Assembly (NCBI RefSeq): GCF_040954645.1 | Contig: NC_092807.1 | Location: 25,753,809 to 25,817,808, forward strand | Direction: 5' to 3' | Origin: Diabrotica undecimpunctata | Taxonomy: Eukaryota; Arthropoda; Insecta; Coleoptera; Chrysomelidae | DNA length: 64,000 nucleotides | In this document: positions 45,666-55,994 of the stretch, piece after piece | How the letters are laid out: each line of letters opens with the position of its first letter | How positions within the stretch are numbered: the first letter of the stretch is position 1 | Translations under genes and position numbers: made by a program | Notes under the pieces: generated by a model | Seen by the model: the letters and a program-made list of their open reading frames with translations, nothing else | What the model was told of the DNA's origin: nothing | Database searches by the model: none

Positions 45666-45927
45666 ATTATCAATGTAATTTAAAAATTATGTATAAATAT
45701 CAACACGAGAGAGATTGTTTGCTGACTGACTTTGAATAAATGCTCTCTTTGTAATTCTGTGCTTGGCGGTCGACAAAATATCTCAACATTTAAATATAGC
45801 AAACCAACTAATGCCTACAGATGAAACTGGGGTTTTTTCGGCAGTTATGTCCAAGAGTTACTGCTGGTTCAAGTTATTTGATTTAATCTTCTGGCAAAGA
45901 AGGGTAAAAGAGAAGAATGCCCTATAT
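45666..45927 (+). other. Short open region flanking the hAT
   Basis: An open frame reads AVDKISQHLNIANQLMPTDE, then TGVFSAVMSKSYCWFKLFDL, and RRVKEKNALY where the hAT enters. After the hAT it continues briefly (HRVSWN) to a stop. It could be a TE-derived coding relic. I do not recognise it. Confidence 0.3.
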
Positions 45928-48050
45928 CAGAGTTTCCCAAACTTATCTAAACCGCGACCCCTTTTTGCTAAAAAATTTGTTCGCGACCCCCCAATTTCCC
46001 CCCACTCATTTATTCAATATTATTTGACAGAAATGGCGTGCCTAATTTACAATTATCTGATGGTTTCTCAAATTTAATTTTACTTTACTGTTTAAGTTTA
46101 AATCAAAAACAATTATTTTATTTTAATACAATTATTTTAATGATTGCGATCTGTCCCACTAGTAATTAGTAGTAGGTACTTCTGCCAGAATAGCATTTAC
46201 AATAAGCATGTAGAATTCTTTGAAAGAAAGCTGAACATCCTTCACAAACAGCAAGACAGTTTTCCCTTGGCAACCACTACTAATGAAAAAGCGTTATTAG
46301 CAAGTTATAAAGTTGCTTATCGTGTTGCCAAAACTAGTAATCCGCACACAATTGCTGAAAATCTGATTTTTCCAGCAGCTGTTGAAATGGTACATATAAT
46401 GTGTGGGGAAAGAGAGGCTGCAAAATTAAATACAATACCTCTGTCAAGTAATACTATCCAAAGAAGAATTAGTGATATGGCAGAAGATATTCAAGCGCAA
46501 GTTGTGGAAAATCTTAATAAATGCACGTACTTCTCTCTTCAAATGGACGAATCCACAGATATATCTAACTGTGCCCAATTCATTACGTTTGTAAGATATG
46601 ATACAAATAATGGCATTCAAGAAGATATTTCATTTTGTTCCCCATTGGAGACCAATACCACTGGAAAATGTTTACTCGACACTTTTGTGAAACGTACAAG
46701 TAAATATGATATTGACTGGGGTAAATGTATTGCTATATGCACAGATGGCGCTAAAGCTATGACAGGACATAAATCTGGTCTTGTCGTCAAATTACAAGAA
46801 ATAATGCCTAATGCCAAATGGAGACATTGTTTTTTACATCGAGAAGCTCTTGCGTCCAAAGCTTTACCTCCTGAAATGGACTGTGTTATGAAAACCATCA
46901 TTAAAGTTGTAAATTCCATTAAAGGAAAAGCTTTGCAAACCCGTATTTTTAGAAAAATTTGCGAAGACATGGGTGCTTTATTTGAAAATCTTCTCTATCA
47001 CACCGAAGTAAGGTGGCTTTCAAGGGGCAACGTCTTAAAAAGAGTATTTCACTTAAGAGCAGAGCTTTTAACGTATTTGAAAGATGAGAAGTCCCCATAT
47101 GAAAATCAATTTTCCGATCCTATTTGGCTTCTGAAATTAGGTTTCCTTGCTGATATTTTCGAGCAATTAAATATTTTGAACAGTAATTTACAAGGTCGCG
47201 ACATTAATATAATTACAGCCACAGATAAAATTAAGGCGTTTCTAAGAAAAATCGATTTATGGTCGACCTCACTTGGCAAAAAACAACTCGATTCATTCCA
47301 GTGCCTTTAGGAAATTATGGAAAATGTATCCAATTACAGTGCTACAAATTTTGAACAAGTTTTTGCTGACATGCATGTTACTTTGCTCAATTTAAAACAA
47401 CAGCTCTGTGATTATTTCCCCGAAGAAATTCAAAACAGTTACGACAGTTGCAGATGGATACTAAATCCGTTTTTAGCCGATTCCTTTCAGCATGTTGAAA
47501 TACCAATAAACGTGAAAGAAAAACTTATTGAAATATCCAATATGAAGTGATGGAATGTTGAAGCTCCACTTTTTTCCCAGAACTCGGACCAATTTTGGAC
47601 CGAAAAGACGCAGGAATACCCCCAGTTGGCGAGTGAAGCTGTAAAATGTTTGGTTCCATTTGTGACATCATATTTGTGTGAGTTAAGTTTCTCGTCTATG
47701 ACTGCCATTAAAACAAGAGTTAGAAATCGTCTCGTACTTGGAAATGATATAATTGTGTGTGTTTCAAATACATAGCCTAGATTTGAAAGATTAGTTTCAC
47801 AGAAACAGGCGCATAGCTCTCATTAAGATTATAATATTTGACTTTGTTTTACTCTTTTATTTTTACGGACTTTAATATTTAGTTTTATATTTCGTCTGAT
47901 AATTAATTGTTAATTTCTATTTACGGCGTTGTTAAAATAAAAATACATGATCTAACAAAGTGGTGCTTATTTTGGAAATGATCGGCGACCCCTCTAGTAC
48001 TTCATGGCGACCCCACAGGGGGTCGCGACCCCCCACTTTGGGAAACACTG
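45928..48050 (+). mobile_element. hAT transposon with 8-bp duplication
   Basis: Ends CAGAGTTTCCCAAACTT and, inverted, ACTTTGGGAAACACTG, flanked by perfect CCCTATAT duplications (45920-45927 and 48051-48058). Length is 2,123 bp. Subterminal CGCGACCCC repeats occur at both ends. It carries one transposase gene. Confidence 0.92.
46144..47770 (+). pseudogene. hAT transposase (SCAND3/ZBED-like), three stops
   Basis: A long frame of 388 codons with VEFFERKLNILHKQQDSF, HTIAENLIFPAAVEMVHIM, SLQMDESTDISN (first Asp), ICTDGAKAMTGHKSGL (second Asp), HCFLHREALASK and YHTEVRWLSRGNVLKRVF. Then TAG (47308), MENVSNYSATNFEQVFADMH, TGA (47548), and VPFVTSYLCELSFSSMTAIK (C-terminal dimerisation region with ELSFSSM), then TAG near 47773. 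No frameshift; all three lesions are point stops. The BED finger at the N-terminus is not seen. Similar to, but clearly diverged from, the hAT at 24.8-27 kb. Confidence 0.88.
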
Positions 48051-48193
48051 CCCTATATTATCGAGTGAGTTGGAACTGACCGCCAGAGCAACAGCTTATA
48101 AGAATAAATATAATCGAATAAATCAAACCTAGTCTTGTTTCAACAAGAAGAAAAAGATCCAAAAAATGAAAAATATTTTTTAATTTTTCTTAC

Positions 48194-48417
48194 CTTTATT
48201 AAAATTTGTTTTTTGCGTAAGGTATGTAGACTCTATCTCACTACCATCGTCGTATAAATAAGTCTGTCTGTCGACATTGTCATTGCATTTATTACCATGT
48301 AAACTAGTTTTACTTGAAAAAATTGGAATCGACCACGATCTCTTCACGCATGGTATGTGCAAGATGGAATATTTTTCTTTTAATCGTGGATCTATAGGTC
48401 TATTCAAGCAATCGTTT
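48194..48417 (-). CDS. Unrecognised host gene, 224-bp exon
   Basis: A TATTTTCAG acceptor lies before the exon and a GTAAGA donor after it (48193). With two carried bases the frame is NDCLNRPIDPRLKEKYSILH, IPCVKRSWSIPIFSSKTSLH, GNKCNDNVDRQTYLYDDGSE, IESTYLTQKTNFNK. The other two frames stop. It is hydrophilic, with three Cys and an acidic C-terminal part. The end phase (one base, G) fits exon 32696-32928, and the start phase fits the 48-bp exon at 54193-54240. No recognised domain. Confidence 0.5.
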
Positions 48418-48587
48418 CTGAAAATATATAAATGGTACAAAAATTGTTAGCACAAATAAAAATAAAAAAAATTACATTTAAAAAGAAGTTATTTCCTAAT
48501 GTATATACCCATAACTGTAATTAGCCTATATTTGACTAGAATAGTGCTTGAAATAATGGGGAATTCTGAGACACGAAGAAAATTTTA

Positions 48588-49046
48588 ATATCGGTAAGAT
48601 AGTTTCGAAACAAATTCAGATTTAATCTGCTTTAATCTGAACCTTCTATAAATACAAGGTATAACAGACGTTGATAAAGATGTTAATAGAGACATGGGGA
48701 ATCTAAAATTTGCATTCCACGACATGTCTATCAACTAAGCAGAAATCCATAACGAATTTGTTTCTTGTACTCATACAGAGTAGATCCGAATAAAATGAAA
48801 AACACAGCAAAGATTTGATTTCACGTTCAAAGCATCTATGTATCTGTTGATACGTATTTCGACTTAATAAGTCTCATCAGAACAGTTATTCATAGCCGTT
48901 CTTAGTGAAAAATAATCTTCTCTGTCTTTTAGGAAGCAACAATAAAATGGCTTCGTTATGGACGCAATAGCGACATCTGATATAAAAATCGGTAAGATAG
49001 TTTCGAAACAAATTCAGATTTCTGCTTTAATCTGAACCTTCTATAA
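48588..49046. repeat. Direct repeats flanking a ~330-bp insert
   Basis: TCGGTAAGATAGTTTCGAAA (continuing about 60 bp through CTGAACCTTCTATAA) occurs at 48591 and 48986 with a 3-bp length change. Between them, the minus strand carries CTGATGAG, a GACTT/AAGTC stem and CGAAAT. The repeats may be terminal repeats or a long target duplication. Confidence 0.65.
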
Positions 49047-49335
49047 AACCTTCTTTATAGAGGTTTACAATGCCGGTATCCCAACTCACGAACACACCCT
49101 CTATCGAGACGCGACCTTTCCTTTCGAAGATCAAATGGCAACTGCCACTTTCTCTCATACATCGACTATTAATTCTCCCATCCAAAAAAAACTGTCCAAT
49201 CAAAAAGCTTTATTTTGTTTACAATCATTAAAAAAAATACCCCTTTACTGTTTCCAGAGAAACTAAAATTTTTACTTTAAAACTGGCTTTCCCTTTGGTT
49301 ACAAATACATAATTCATTCCTATAACAGAAGTTTA
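49047..49335. other. Intron sequence, no gene seen
   Basis: No gene, repeat or exon supported. Confidence 0.35.
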
Positions 49336-49605
49336 ACTCTTCTTCTTAACGTGCCCTATCAATTCCCCTTGACGTTGGCGATTAACATGGAGAAACTGTC
49401 TTTGTCTTAAGCTATTCTAAAGAGTTGCTCAGCTTTCCTCATTCCTGTCCACTCCCTGATATTCTTCAACCAAGAGGCCTGCTTTCTACCAACTCCTCTG
49501 CGTCCTTCGATTTTGCCCATCATAATAAGTTGAAGAATATTATATCGGTCTCCCTTTACTACGTGTCCAAAATAGGCCATCTTTCTACATTTGGTGTAAT
49601 CAAGC
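49336..49605 (-). pseudogene. LINE C-terminal fragment with GAA-rich tail
   Basis: Minus strand: KCRKMAYFGHVVKGDRYNIL, QLIMMGKIEGRRGVGRKQAS, WLKNIREWTGMRKAEQLFRI and a final IANVKGN. It ends with an AAGAAGAAG-type tail. The LxYFGH...GKIEGxRGxGRxxxSWLKNxRxWTG pattern also occurs at 51074 and 59423. Confidence 0.75.
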
Positions 49606-49964
49606 AGCTCGCGAGCAGCAGAAGTTTAACTACAATATCTTAATACTAGGTCATATACAAACAATGAAAAGATTATAATGAGTATGGGCTTTTTAATTCA
49701 ATATAAAAAGATTTTACCTGCGAGTGTTTAAAAATCAGTTGTTGACAGGCAAAACTTCCTAATCTTAACCTTATCTTAATCTAATACATAAATTTTCTTT
49801 ACCAGGATGTCTTGAAAATTTATTTAAATGGTCTATTTATTAATTTTTATTTTTTCTCTTTGGCTGATAAAATGAATCATAAAAATATATGTTAATGGCA
49901 CGCTATATACATTATATGTACTATACGTCTCACGTCGTCTGATTTGATGTGACATATGATAGTA

Positions 49965-50050
49965 TTAGGCTAGTTGTTTATTTTGTCAGTCATCATATAT
50001 CAGTTAGAGGCCCTTTTCAGGTCAATAAAGCGAATTTATATATTAATATA

Positions 50051-50134
<84 letters not shown>

Positions 50135-50930
50135 TAACCCTTATATTTACCTTAGAAAATCAAAATTTGTCTTATGATAAATCTATTTTTATCCATAGTG
50201 CCCTATGATATCTCCTATGTCGCTATACATTCATTAATAATGACGATACTGTGTAGTGCCCTTTTAGTAGTTGCCTCGTTTGGTTTTTCTTGCAATGTTA
50301 GGATTCGATTAGTTTGTTATTTTGTATAGAGCCAGAGGCCTTCTTCAAGTCAATAAATGAAAATTTGTCTTATAGTAAATCTATTTTTATCTAAAGTGCC
50401 CTATAATATCTCGTATGTTGCTATACATTCCTTAATAATGAAGGTACTGTATAGTGCCCGTTTGGTAGTCGCCTTGTTTGTTTTTTGTATTTAAATATAT
50501 TCGTTATATCCAGTTCTTTCATTTGCTATGTCGCATGTTAGGATTCGATCAGTTGTTTATTTTTGTATTCAGCCAGAGGCCTTCTTTAAGCCAATAAATA
50601 AAAATTTGTCTTATAGTAAATCTAATTTTATCTATAATGCGTTATGATACCTCGTATGTCGCTATACGTTCAATAATAATGAAGAACTGTGTAGTGCCCT
50701 TTTGGTAGCCGCTTTGTGTGTTTTTTTCTACTTTAATATATTCGTGATATCCTTCCCTTTCATTTAACGTATCACACGCTACAATCAGATCAAACACAAA
50801 GAAAATATGATGTTATGCCCTCTTAGCAATGCCGCAATGTGTTTTTTCTGTTTCAACATATTCGCTACCACCTCTCCTTTCCAATGATAATCATTCTTCA
50901 CGATCCGACGAACTATTATACCGTTTAACT
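49965..50930. repeat. Satellite-like array, ~200-240-bp units
   Basis: Successive units begin AAATTTGTCTTAT(A/G)(A/G)TAAATC, pass through TAGTGCCCTATGATATCTC, CTATACATTC, GTGTAGTGCCCTTTTGGTAG, ATATTCGTGATATCC and end CAGAGGCCTTCTT(C/T)AAG(T/C)CAATAAAT. Units start near 50160, 50360 and 50601. An earlier partial one at 49965-50035 is cut by a (TA)n tract. The last unit blends into a GCTACCACCTCTCCTTTCC module shared with the insert at 36031-36396. Confidence 0.75.
50046..50130. repeat. (TA)n microsatellite
   Basis: About 85 bp of TA with one CA interruption, within the satellite array. Confidence 0.95.
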
Positions 50931-51073
50931 TGATTTAATTTTATTTAATTCTATTTACCTTTATTCAATTTTATTTAGTCTTATTTAGTATTTATTTTAT
51001 TTTATTTTCGTAAAGCGTTGACATTTTTAAACGTCATTTTATTTTTATAGTAGATATATGTTTATCTTACCCA

Positions 51074-51405
51074 GTGACATATATAACTAACGACGCAGTA
51101 CTGAAATGTTTACAAAAAGAACCTGAAGTCTTGAAATCCATTAAAGAAAGAAAGTTAACATACTTCGGACATATAGTGAAAAATGAAAATAAATACAGAA
51201 TACTACTATTGATATTAGACGGGAAAATAGAAGGAAATAGAGGACCAGGACGCCGCCGAATATCCTGGCTTAAGAATTTTAGACAGTGGACAGGTATGAC
51301 CACCACAGACCTATTTCGAATAGCTGCTAATAAAATACGATGGGCCATTGTGGTAGCCAACATCCATAGAGGATAGGCACTGGCAGAAGAAGAAGAAGAA
51401 GTGAC
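51074..51405 (+). pseudogene. LINE C-terminal fragment with GAA tail
   Basis: ERKLTYFGHIVKNENKYRIL, LDGKIEGNRGPGRRRISWLK, NFRQWTGMTTTDLFRIAANK, and VANIHRG before a stop, followed by AGAAGAAGAAGAAG. It belongs to the same family as 49336-49605 and 59411-60777. Only the 3' end is present, a usual 5'-truncated LINE. Confidence 0.78.
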
Positions 51406-52140
51406 ATATAATAAATATATATTATGTGTACGTCATTGATCTTACCTTACAATTACAGTAACCTATATTTTTAGCAATTTTCGAAAAAATTAATTAATTC
51501 AGATTTCTTTGTTCAGATGGCGTTAGGATTTTATATCTAAACTAGCATAAGCTTTAAATTATTTTGTATCAAATCGTACCTTAAGAATATTATTAAAATT
51601 ATTAATTTAATATGTAATTAATACAGTATTATTAATTAAACGTATCGTTTCAAGAACAACGATATGATTGAAATGTCAAATTTTGGTAGTTCATATTTCA
51701 GGGGTACAATAAAAAGATTAATGGACTAAAAGATTACACTAACGCAGTTGTAGACCACCGCTGCGAAGTATAGATGATATATTATGGAGAATATAAGATA
51801 TTGACAAAAAAATTAATTTCCTATAGTTTATTTTTATGAACGAGAGAGTAATTAGCATAATTTTAACTGGTAGCTCCGACCACTCCATGGGCGTGCTCAA
51901 GATTAATTGAAAAATTACTTTGAATAATTGTAAAAAATAAATGAATTATTTCAGTGTTATAAAGTGTTATGTGTATGTAAACAAAAGTGACCTCTTTTAT
52001 CACACACTATATTAGAACTGACTGGCCTACATTAAAAAGGGTTTTAAAAAATTCACATTTTTTTAAATTTTTAAAAATTACAAAAGAGAAAGAGTTTTTA
52101 AAACCGTCTAAGGTATGTTAAATAGATGAATAAAAATATT
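51406..52140. other. AT-rich stretch, no gene seen
   Basis: No exon or repeat recognised. Possibly intron sequence of the minus-strand gene. Confidence 0.35.
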
Positions 52141-52163
52141 AATATAAAACTTACAGCTACTTG

Positions 52164-53505
52164 TTACAAATCCAAATCAGATTCAGAAGATGAACTTTCA
52201 GAACCAAGATTTATAATAACTGGCTCGATCATTTTATCAGTAATATTGTCCAGATTCCACATTTTTTCCTCTTCTTTAATAGCGTGATTTACTGCCTTTT
52301 CCCAGTTTTCAGGTTTTACATTATTTACGGCCTCCAAAAACAACTGTTTAACATCATGAATTTTAAAAGTGGTATTTTTTCTTGAAACTTCACTCTTTAT
52401 CTGTGCCCATACCAGTTCAATCGGGTTTAATTCACAATGATATGGTGGGGATCTAAGTACTGTCATTCCACGATTTTTGGCAATTTCATCAATTTCGTAT
52501 TTTTTAAATTTTTCTTTATGAAGGGCACACAACGAATAAAAGTTCCTTTCTTATAGATCCGGGATGGTACGTAATATTTTTTGAACTCAGCCAATTCTGC
52601 AAGTCTTTTTTTAACCACTTGGTTGTGGGCAGTCCTTCTATAAGTCTGGAGTGATAACTTGCATTATCCATTACTATTACACAGTTCTTAGGAAGAAGAT
52701 CTATCATTTGTTCGAACCATTCTTGAAAGACATCAGCGTTCATGTCTTAATGGTAGTCACTGGTACGAGTTGATTCAAAAGTTAATAAACCACCTTCAAC
52801 AAAACCGTCTGAACTGCCAATGTGTACTATTATCAGCCTGCGTCCCTTTCCTGATGGTGGGTTTAAATCAGTAGATAAGTTATTTACAAAAGCGTGCCTT
52901 TGACTTGTAACAGTTTCATCCTGCCAAAATTTATTTGGTGTATGACCCTCGTTGATCCATGTTTCATCAAGATAAAATATTTTTCTTTTTTGGTTTCTAA
53001 TTTCCTTTCTGGTTCTTAGAAAATGTCTTCTCCATATGACAATATCGCTTCTTTCTAATAAAATAGACTTTCTGGGATTCTTTTTCCAGCGGAAGCCTAT
53101 TTCTTTTAAAAGTTTCCATAACGTACTTCGACTCATTTCTGGGTAATCCTTATCATCTCGAACTGAGACAAGAACTTTATCCAATGTTGGAAATTCTTGT
53201 CTAAAGAAGAATTCATGCACTTTCCGTCGAAGTCCTTCTTTAAAATGATATTCTATTTGAAATTTTGGTTTCCCTGGAGCATTACGTGGCATTTGAAAAC
53301 TACCACATTTCTCTTCTTTAATAACTCTGTAAATCGTAGATTTCCCAACACCAAGTGTACTGCTAACTAACTCAACGGTCTCATCAACACTTTCACATAA
53401 ACGTTTGTCTGTAAATGATTTAAAACAATTAAATATTAATGTTTTTTCATTAACTGTTAGAGGACCAATTTTTCGGCGTTTACACGGCACTTCCAAATTT
53501 TCCAT
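52164..53505 (-). pseudogene. Tc1/IS630-related DDE transposase, nearly intact
   Basis: The ATG near 53505 starts MENLEVPCKRRKIGPLTVNE. A helix-turn-helix (VGKSTIYRVIKEEKCG) and second DNA-binding part (SRSTLWKLLKEIGFRWKKN) follow. The catalytic blocks are YLDETWINEGHTPNKFW, NCVIVMDNASYHSRL and HCELNPIELVWAQIKSE. About 83 residues separate the second Asp from the Glu, against 34-39 in usual Tc1/mariner enzymes. One in-frame stop (52747, after TSDYH) and one frameshift near 52535 break it. An acidic Ser-rich tail ends it. It is the same family as the fragment at 1138-1766. Confidence 0.85.
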
Positions 53506-53744
53506 AACACTAGTATACACAATAAACTGCACCTTGCAACTGAAGTACCTACTTTTAGTGAACTGTTAAGAATTTTGAATACGCCACTTGGACCTTCCTA
53601 CAAAATGGAAAAACCCACTATCACATTTTCTGTGGAATAAGTTTAGAAGGTAATTATCTAGTCAATTACTGTCGTAGATTCCTGGAATTAAAGAATTAAA
53701 TGTTTGATTGTTGAAACCCTTACTTCGTGGAATGCACTCATTTC

Positions 53745-53841
53745 AGATAAAATAAAACGTTTTATTTTATCTAAAGAATTAAACTTTATTTTGCAAATAG
53801 GTAGGTACTTATTAAACTTTTATTGGTTATATATAACCAAT
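53745..53841. repeat. Two perfect palindromes
   Basis: A 28-bp palindrome is centred on AAACGTTT (53745-53772; each arm AGATAAAATAAAAC). A second palindrome, ATTGGTTATATATAACCAAT, is at 53822-53841. Together they may mark a small hairpin element. No ORF. Confidence 0.7.
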
Positions 53842-54192
53842 AAAATAAACATCTTACATTTCTTGCAAATTCATTAGTACCTGTTAACCTCCATCACTCC
53901 GACACTGGCAACCTTATTTAGGGATTAGTAACCCTCACAACTATTGTATTCTATTCTGCTCCAACCTTTATACCTGGTGGTCATACTCAATTTAAAATTG
54001 TTTTCCTATATACTTCTGTAAACTTGTTGACAAATATCTGTTTTTCATTGAGTCACCCGTATCAACAGTTTAGGGATTTGCATGCATAATTTATTGTTTT
54101 ATTACTCTCTCATACATAAAAATACACTATAATATAATATGGTACGACGATATAATATAGAAATCTGTAGGACGATAATATAATATACTTAC

Positions 54193-54240
54193 GATTTGCG
54201 TCCATTTTGGTAAGGAGTTTGTACCACACATTTTGTTGTA
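54193..54240 (-). CDS. Unrecognised host gene, 48-bp microexon
   Basis: GATTTCAG acceptor and GTAAGT donor bracket exactly 48 bp. In the frame set by neighbouring exons it reads TTKCVVQTPYQNGRK, with a Ser codon completed across the next junction. Being a multiple of three, it keeps the phase. All three frames are open, so the splice sites and phase fit are the evidence, not openness. Confidence 0.4.
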
Positions 54241-54436
54241 CTGAAATCAAATAAAAAGAATTATTTTATTATAATGTAAATTTATAACTGAGACATAAAA
54301 GCATAAAATTCAAATATTTCTTGTTGCTTCGATCAGGATTAAGGATTTTCTTATATATTTATTTATTATTTATTACGCATAAAATAATATTGATTTTACA
54401 TTACAGAATTTTTTAAAGCCGTTTAATTAGTTATTT

Positions 54437-54570
54437 ATTGTACAAGACGATAAAATTGTACTTTATCTTCGAGAGCGTTTTTTATAATTCTTATAAAAAT
54501 ATATAATTTTTATAATTCTAATTATGCTCGAGAAGATAATGCGACTTTATCGTCACGTCGTGTGCAATAC
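54437..54570. repeat. Foldback element, ~50-bp arms
   Basis: TTGTACAAGACGATAAA and TATCTTCGAGAGCG at the left are mirrored by GCTCGAGAAGATA and TTTATCGTCACGTCGTGTGCAA at the right, around an AT-rich loop. Confidence 0.65.
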
Positions 54571-54860
54571 AACATTTTTTTCTACAGTAAGACTTCAAGT
54601 TCAGGTGAAAAATAGAATTTCAAAGAAAATTGTAATTTTTAGCACAAAAATCGTGTTGCACCGTTGCTAGGAATACGAATTACTCTGTATCCAATATAAA
54701 ATCAATCCAGTACCTCGAATCAAGTGTTTAAGCAAACGAGTACAAGTTGTAATGATCCAAAAATAGATATTTCTAATAATGTTAATTGTAAAATTTCAGT
54801 TGTTTTTAATCCTTAATGTGTTTGAATTTGTAAATTTTATTGAATAAAAAAAGTTAAAAC

Positions 54861-54930
54861 ATCTTATCTACTCTTGCTGTTAAAGTGTCACTTATCTACT
54901 CTTGCGGTTAAAGTGATACTTTATCTACTC
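54861..54930. repeat. Tandem repeat, ~30-bp unit
   Basis: CTTATCTACTCTTGC(T/G)GTTAAAGTG(T/A)(C/A)AC occurs twice, with a third partial copy (TTTATCTACTC). Confidence 0.75.
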
Positions 54931-55640
54931 AAAACAGTTGTTATAGCAACACTTTAACATTAGCTATGGAAAAAAAATTATTGCAACTTAAATGGTGTAA
55001 AAAGCTGCCTATAATCTTTTCGCAATCGGGACGGAGTAATAAATAAAAAATTTGTGAATTGGTCAATTTAAGACTTTTACCTGTGCCTACCCATATTGAG
55101 GAAACATAATAGGCTAGGCTAGGCTAAACAAAACGAACAAGCTAAATTTTGCTGAGAATGTCAATTTTGGGACCCCAAAAAAGATGTAAAAAGTTTACCA
55201 CGTTTACCCCAAGGCATCCACCTAAAATGACTCCTCGTAGGTGGAAAAAAACGGAAAAAATCGATTTACCAAGAATCTGTACACCGTAGAAAAAAATGTT
55301 TCAAATAAAAAATGTAGCCGAGATAATTTTGAACAAAAATGTTCAGTTACAAAAACGAACCCAAATAGAAAATTATGAGAGAGATCTATATCCAGCAATG
55401 AACAAAGGAAGATTGAAGGACGACGATGAATGTTTTTATTTCATTATTTCTGTACAAGTCTTGTTTTCTTTGGCATATAAATTAATATTGTAAATTTATT
55501 TTTTTTATATATACAAACCCCTTCCCATATCAGTTGGCTCAACGTTAGATTGATAAGAAAATTAAATTTTATGATGATAAAATGAATCGGTTAATCAGAA
55601 TAATAATAAATTAAAAAAAAAACGCCTAGAATATGTAATA
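54931..55640. other. No gene seen
   Basis: Contains a short (AGGCT)n run (55113-55126). A 65-codon open frame at 55296 has no recognisable feature and I do not count it as a gene. Confidence 0.35.
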
Positions 55641-55994
55641 ACAAAAAAAAAGTGAAAGTTTACCACTGAGTTACATTCCCTTTATTTTTAATACATCCTC
55701 AATTCTTGGAGGCATAGTTTTTACCAAGCTCTGACAATATTCTAATGTAAACGAATCCCATATTTCTTGCAATTTTTCCTTCAATTCGTTGACGAACCTG
55801 GCAGGATGTTTTCTCAAAGATTTTTTCATTTCGCGCCACAAAGTCTGTATCGGGGACAAGTCGGGACTGTTCCCTGATTCCAGAAGTGGTATGCCATGGT
55901 CTTCAATCCATTTTAAACTCTTTTTTGAGGTATGACAACCTGAGTTGACGATGTTAAAGAGTGTTCCATAATCGGTTAAAGAGATTCTAATACA

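Noticed and set aside
48760..48960. A full hammerhead ribozyme on the minus strand
   Set aside because: CTGATGAG and CGAAAT with a good stem II are there, but helix I and helix III did not pair convincingly.
49949..50177. Two open frames of Ile-Tyr repeats
   Set aside because: Translation of the (TA)n microsatellite.
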